DNA from: an uncultured Shinella sp.
Lineage (GTDB): Bacteria; Pseudomonadota; Alphaproteobacteria; Rhizobiales; Rhizobiaceae
Direction of reading: 5' to 3'
Length of the DNA stretch: 7,107 nucleotides
NCBI RefSeq assembly: GCF_946479415.1
Contig: NZ_CAMLFY010000171.1
Span: 1-7,107 of the forward strand
Shown: positions 6,702 to 7,107 of the stretch, piece after piece
Layout: every line of letters begins with the position of its first letter
Position numbering within the stretch: the first letter of the stretch is position 1
Notes under the pieces: generated by a model
Databases searched by the model: none
Told to the model about the DNA's origin: nothing
What the model saw: the letters and a program-made list of their open reading frames with translations, nothing else
Made by a program: the position numbers and the translations under genes

Positions 6702-7107
6702 GAGCGAAGCCGAAGACCGCCCCGCCTCCGCGGATCCCGCGGCCTGGCTGAGCTGGACGTCGCAGAAGCAGGCGACCGCGTCGGACCCTTCCCGCTCGGC
6801 CTGGGTTTCGGCCAATGCCGGCTCCGGCAAGACGCATGTGCTGACCCAGCGCGTCATCCGGCTGCTGCTCGCCGGCTGCCGGCCCTCGGCCATCCTCTGC
6901 CTCACCTATACCAAGGCGGCGGCCTCCGAAATGTCGAACCGCGTCTTCGAGCGGCTGGCCGAATGGGCGACGCTCTCGGACGAGGCGCTGTCCGACCGCG
7001 TTGCCGCGATCGAAGGCACGCGGCCTGACCTTTTCAAGCTCGCCGAGGCCCGCCGGCTTTTTGCGCGCGCGCTGGAAACACCGGGTGGCCTGAAGATCCA
7101 GACGATC
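6694..7107 (+). CDS. addA: ATP-dependent helicase-nuclease subunit AddA (3' end missing)
   Basis: Only the first 138 residues are present; the frame is open at the right edge. The product begins MSESEAEDRP and has the signs of a UvrD/RecB-family superfamily 1A helicase. A Q-motif-like stretch QKQATASDP (24-32) is followed by Walker A in ANAGSGKTHVL (40-50, with Lys46 and Thr47), motif Ia in LCLTYTKAAASEM (68-80), and GGLKIQTI at the edge, which normally leads into the HAFC segment of motif Ic. AddA is the 3'-to-5' motor of AddAB and also carries a C-terminal nuclease domain, which lies outside the window. Full-length family members are roughly 1150-1200 residues, so most of the gene is missing. 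The start is set by the strong GGGGAGG site and the 8-base overlap with addB. Intact ATPase motifs here, against their loss in AddB, fit the known division of labour. Confidence 0.93.
   Translation, partial: MSESEAEDRPASADPAAWLSWTSQKQATASDPSRSAWVSANAGSGKTHVLTQRVIRLLLAGCRPSAILCLTYTKAAASEMSNRVFERLAEWATLSDEALSDRVAAIEGTRPDLFKLAEARRLFARALETPGGLKIQTI

Noticed and set aside
5369..6751. A 460-codon + strand open frame inside addB.
   Set aside because: It is a different frame of the addB nuclease region, rich in Arg and Pro, with no domain signs; the addB frame holds the catalytic motifs.

Overview
This GC-rich window (by eye well above 60%, with strong G/C at third codon positions) looks like chromosomal DNA of an alphaproteobacterium, most likely a member of the Rhizobiaceae or a close relative in the Hyphomicrobiales. 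Three things point there: a DivL-type kinase with tyrosine in its H-box, a TsaE domain fused to an AmgK-like sugar kinase, and AddB/AddA of the alphaproteobacterial type. The species cannot be named from the sequence alone.

Five genes lie head to tail on the + strand with almost no space between them: the 3' part of divL (to 1274), a tsaE-amgK fusion (1284-2780), murU (2794-3528), addB (3525-6701) and the 5' part of addA (6694 onward). The gaps are 9 and 13 bases, and the last two junctions overlap by 4 and 8 bases. This is the layout of one co-transcribed, translationally coupled unit. There is no non-coding stretch above 13 bases. I see no RNA gene, mobile element, CRISPR array or terminator, and no promoter. 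Any main promoter must lie upstream of the window or inside a coding region.

The genes serve three areas. DivL is a cell-cycle regulator that acts on the CckA-CtrA phosphorelay. The fusion protein combines the ATPase of the tRNA t6A37 modification machinery with a kinase for recycled cell-wall sugars. MurU is the next enzyme after that kinase, so the pair would turn salvaged MurNAc into UDP-MurNAc. AddB and AddA form the helicase-nuclease that processes double-strand DNA breaks for RecA.

I found no clearly undescribed system. The points most worth a second look are departures from textbook motifs in otherwise recognisable proteins: Tyr for His in DivL, Leu for His in the AmgK-like catalytic loop, Thr for Asp in the MurU C-terminal motif, and an AddB with neither a Walker A motif nor Fe-S cysteines. 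Several are probably lineage-typical. The physical fusion and clustering of t6A synthesis, peptidoglycan recycling, cell-cycle control and recombination is the most interesting feature of the arrangement.
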